This document shows positions 62,567 to 64,000 of a DNA stretch of 64,000 bases, piece after piece (positions within the stretch are counted from its first letter, which is position 1; every line of letters begins with the position of its first letter). Source of the stretch: BOKV01 sp041987205 (lineage in GTDB: Bacteria > Pseudomonadota > Alphaproteobacteria > Rhizobiales > Rhizobiaceae); assembly GCA_041987205.1 (NCBI GenBank), contig JBHIWX010000007.1, forward strand, positions 1 through 64,000, given 5' to 3'. The notes beneath the pieces were generated by a model. The model had not been told where the DNA came from. It saw nothing but the letters and a program-made list of their open reading frames with translations, and did not search any database. Position numbers and translations under genes: made by a program.

Positions 62567-64000
62567 GCAACCGCTCCCCTTTCGGATCGATGAAATGCGG
62601 CGAGCAGATCTCGACCTCGACATCGCGTCCGCGCACCGAATCGACCGCGCGCACCTTCTCGCCATGGCGCTCGGCGCCGCGTGTGATGAAACCCAGCCCG
62701 ATCGGATGGCCGAGCGAGGGCGAGTAACAGACCGAGGTCATGTAGCCCTCGTCGTTTTCCGTGTTCGCCTCGCGTCCGATTCCGATGAAATGCGCCCCGG
62801 CCGTCAGTTCCTCGTCATGCGTCACCGGCTTGAAGCCGACCAGCATGGGCCGGTCGGGATCGGCCATGCCGGGCCGCTGCGCCATTTCCTTGCCGATGCA
62901 GTCCTTCTTCGCCGACACCATTTTGCCGAGCCCGAGATCGGCCGCCGTCGTGCGCCCATGCAGTTCGCTGCCGACGGGATGGCCCTTCTCGATGCGCATT
63001 ACGTTGAGCGCTTCCAGCCCGTAGGGCACGATGTCGAATTCGCGCCCAGCCTCCATGATCGCGCGCATCATCGCATCGCCATAGCGCGCGCCGACCGCCA
63101 GCTCGTAGGCGAGTTCGCCCGAAAACGAAATGCGGTAGAGCCAGGCCGGCGTGCCGCCGCAAACGGTGACGGCGCCGCAGGCCATGAAGGGAAAGGCCTC
63201 GTTGGAAAGATCGCCCGTCTTGCCATCCCCCTTCTGGCCCTTGTCGACGAGCTTCTCCAGGGCCTTTCTCGAATTCGGCCCGGCAATCGCGAACTGCGCG
63301 AACTGATCCGTCACCGAGACCATGTGGACGTCGAGCTCGGGCCAGTGGGCCTGATGGCAGAAATCGAGATGCGCCATGACCGGCCCGGCATTGACCGTGG
63401 TCGTCGTCACCAGGAAATGGTCCTCGGCCAGCCGTGCTACCGTGCCGTCATCCATGACATGGCCGTCCTCGCGCAGCATCAGGCCGTAGCGCACCTTGCC
63501 GACCGGCAGGCTCGACATGGTGTTGGTGTAGATGCGGTCCAGGAATTTCGCCGCGTCGGCACCCTTGATGTCGATCTTGCCGAGCGAGGAGACGTCGGAA
63601 ACGCCGACCGAGCGCCGCGTCGCGAGCACCTCGCGGTCGACGCTGTCGCGCCAGCTGTGCTCGCCCGGCATCGGATACCATTGCGGCCGCATCCACAGCC
63701 CGGCCTCGACAAACACCGCCCCGCGCTCTTTCGACCAGTCATGACTTGGCGTCAGCCGCTTCGGGCGGAAGGCCTTGCCGGCATTGCGCCCGGCGAACGC
63801 ACCGATCGCCACCGGCGTGTAGGGCGGACGGAAGATCGTCGTGCCGGTCTCGGGGATCGACTTGCCGGTGAGTTCGGCCATCACGGCGAGCGCCGGCACA
63901 TTGGCCGTCTTGCCCTGATCGGTCGCCATGCCGAGCGTCGTGTAGCGCTTCATGTGCTCGACCGAGCGGAAGCCTTCCTGATGCGACAGCTTCACATCCT
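62559..64000 (-). CDS. soxA: Sarcosine oxidase subunit alpha, C-terminal part (runs off the window)
   Basis: About 480 residues of the C-terminal half of SoxA; the gene enters from the right edge, so its N-terminal NAD-binding half lies outside. Visible are HQEGFRSVEHMKRYTTLGMA, MATDQGKTANVPALAVMAEL, FRPPYTPVAIGAFAGRNAGK, then the aminomethyltransferase (GcvT-like) domain from WYPMPGEHSWRDSVDREVLA through SSLGKIDIKGADAAKFLDRI to the end. In the full enzyme the alpha subunit holds NAD+ and binds tetrahydrofolate, where iminium from sarcosine becomes 5,10-methylene-THF. soxB and soxD should precede it to the right. It overlaps soxG by 8 bases. Confidence 0.95.
   Translation of the reverse strand, partial: DVKLSHQEGFRSVEHMKRYTTLGMATDQGKTANVPALAVMAELTGKSIPETGTTIFRPPYTPVAIGAFAGRNAGKAFRPKRLTPSHDWSKERGAVFVEAGLWMRPQWYPMPGEHSWRDSVDREVLATRRSVGVSDVSSLGKIDIKGADAAKFLDRIYTNTMSSLPVGKVRYGLMLREDGHVMDDGTVARLAEDHFLVTTTTVNAGPVMAHLDFCHQAHWPELDVHMVSVTDQFAQFAIAGPNSRKALEKLVDKGQKGDGKTGDLSNEAFPFMACGAVTVCGGTPAWLYRISFSGELAYELAVGARYGDAMMRAIMEAGREFDIVPYGLEALNVMRIEKGHPVGSELHGRTTAADLGLGKMVSAKKDCIGKEMAQRPGMADPDRPMLVGFKPVTHDEELTAGAHFIGIGREANTENDEGYMTSVCYSPSLGHPIGLGFITRGAERHGEKVRAVDSVRGRDVEVEICSPHFIDPKGERLRA

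Overview
The window looks like a chromosome segment of an alphaproteobacterium of the order Hyphomicrobiales (Rhizobiales), most like the Phyllobacteriaceae/Rhizobiaceae. The grounds are the gene set: cobS next to cobT, an RpoH2-type heat-shock sigma factor, CarD, a complete aglR-aglEFGAK alpha-glucoside locus and soxA-soxG. Codon use is G+C-rich almost throughout. No plasmid or phage backbone, transposase or CRISPR array was seen.

Bases 1-25,000 are mostly housekeeping. They hold small stress or lyase-fold proteins, a YafK-type L,D-transpeptidase lipoprotein, accA, xerD preceded by a 48-residue membrane microprotein, aroK-aroB (overlapping by ATGA) with a CNNM/CorC membrane protein, a membrane-anchored glycerophosphodiester phosphodiesterase, bolA diverging from a J-domain gene, cobS-cobT with a phytase-fold exported protein, a YhhQ transporter, rpmB, a c-type cytochrome, a DUF3108 protein, an SUV3-like helicase overlapping an S4 RNA-binding protein, fdxA, carD (strong promoter, about 315-nt leader, clear terminator) and rpoH2. 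An M48 metalloprotease lipoprotein with a LysM-like end and a UDP-sugar dehydrogenase (ugd) follow.

A tRNA-Arg(CCT) at 28436-28512 marks the left edge of a visibly more A+T-rich block of about 12 kb (to roughly 40.5-40.8 kb). This is a surface-polysaccharide cassette. It has a five-gene minus-strand run (orphan GT-B half-domain, GT4, a 1015-residue GT2-GT4 fusion, LegB-like dehydratase, sugar-1-phosphate nucleotidyltransferase). A divergent plus-strand pair follows (a GT4-GT2 protein in the opposite domain order, then an NAD-dependent epimerase). It also has a 4-keto sugar reductase and a non-hydrolysing UDP-HexNAc 2-epimerase of the kind used for L-FucNAc-type sugars. Next to it, in ordinary base composition, lie an FAD oxidoreductase and a GT2 glycosyltransferase that form a tight pair.

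From 43.6 to 52.1 kb is the agl locus: divergent LacI-type aglR, then the binding protein aglE, permeases aglF and aglG, alpha-glucosidase aglA and ATPase aglK. The 661-bp divergent region carries two matching LacI-type operators (one a perfect 14-bp palindrome) 241 bp apart and a terminator-like hairpin in the long leader; two strong hairpins separate aglE from aglF. An MFS transporter, an aldose 1-epimerase and a RidA protein follow on the minus strand.

The right part is catabolic: an alpha/beta hydrolase (kynurenine-formamidase-like), pobA, then a minus-strand set of a branched-chain-amino-acid-type binding protein with its own terminator, a short-chain dehydrogenase, a CaiB-type CoA-transferase and an enoyl-CoA hydratase, and finally soxG and the C-terminal part of soxA, which runs off the right edge.
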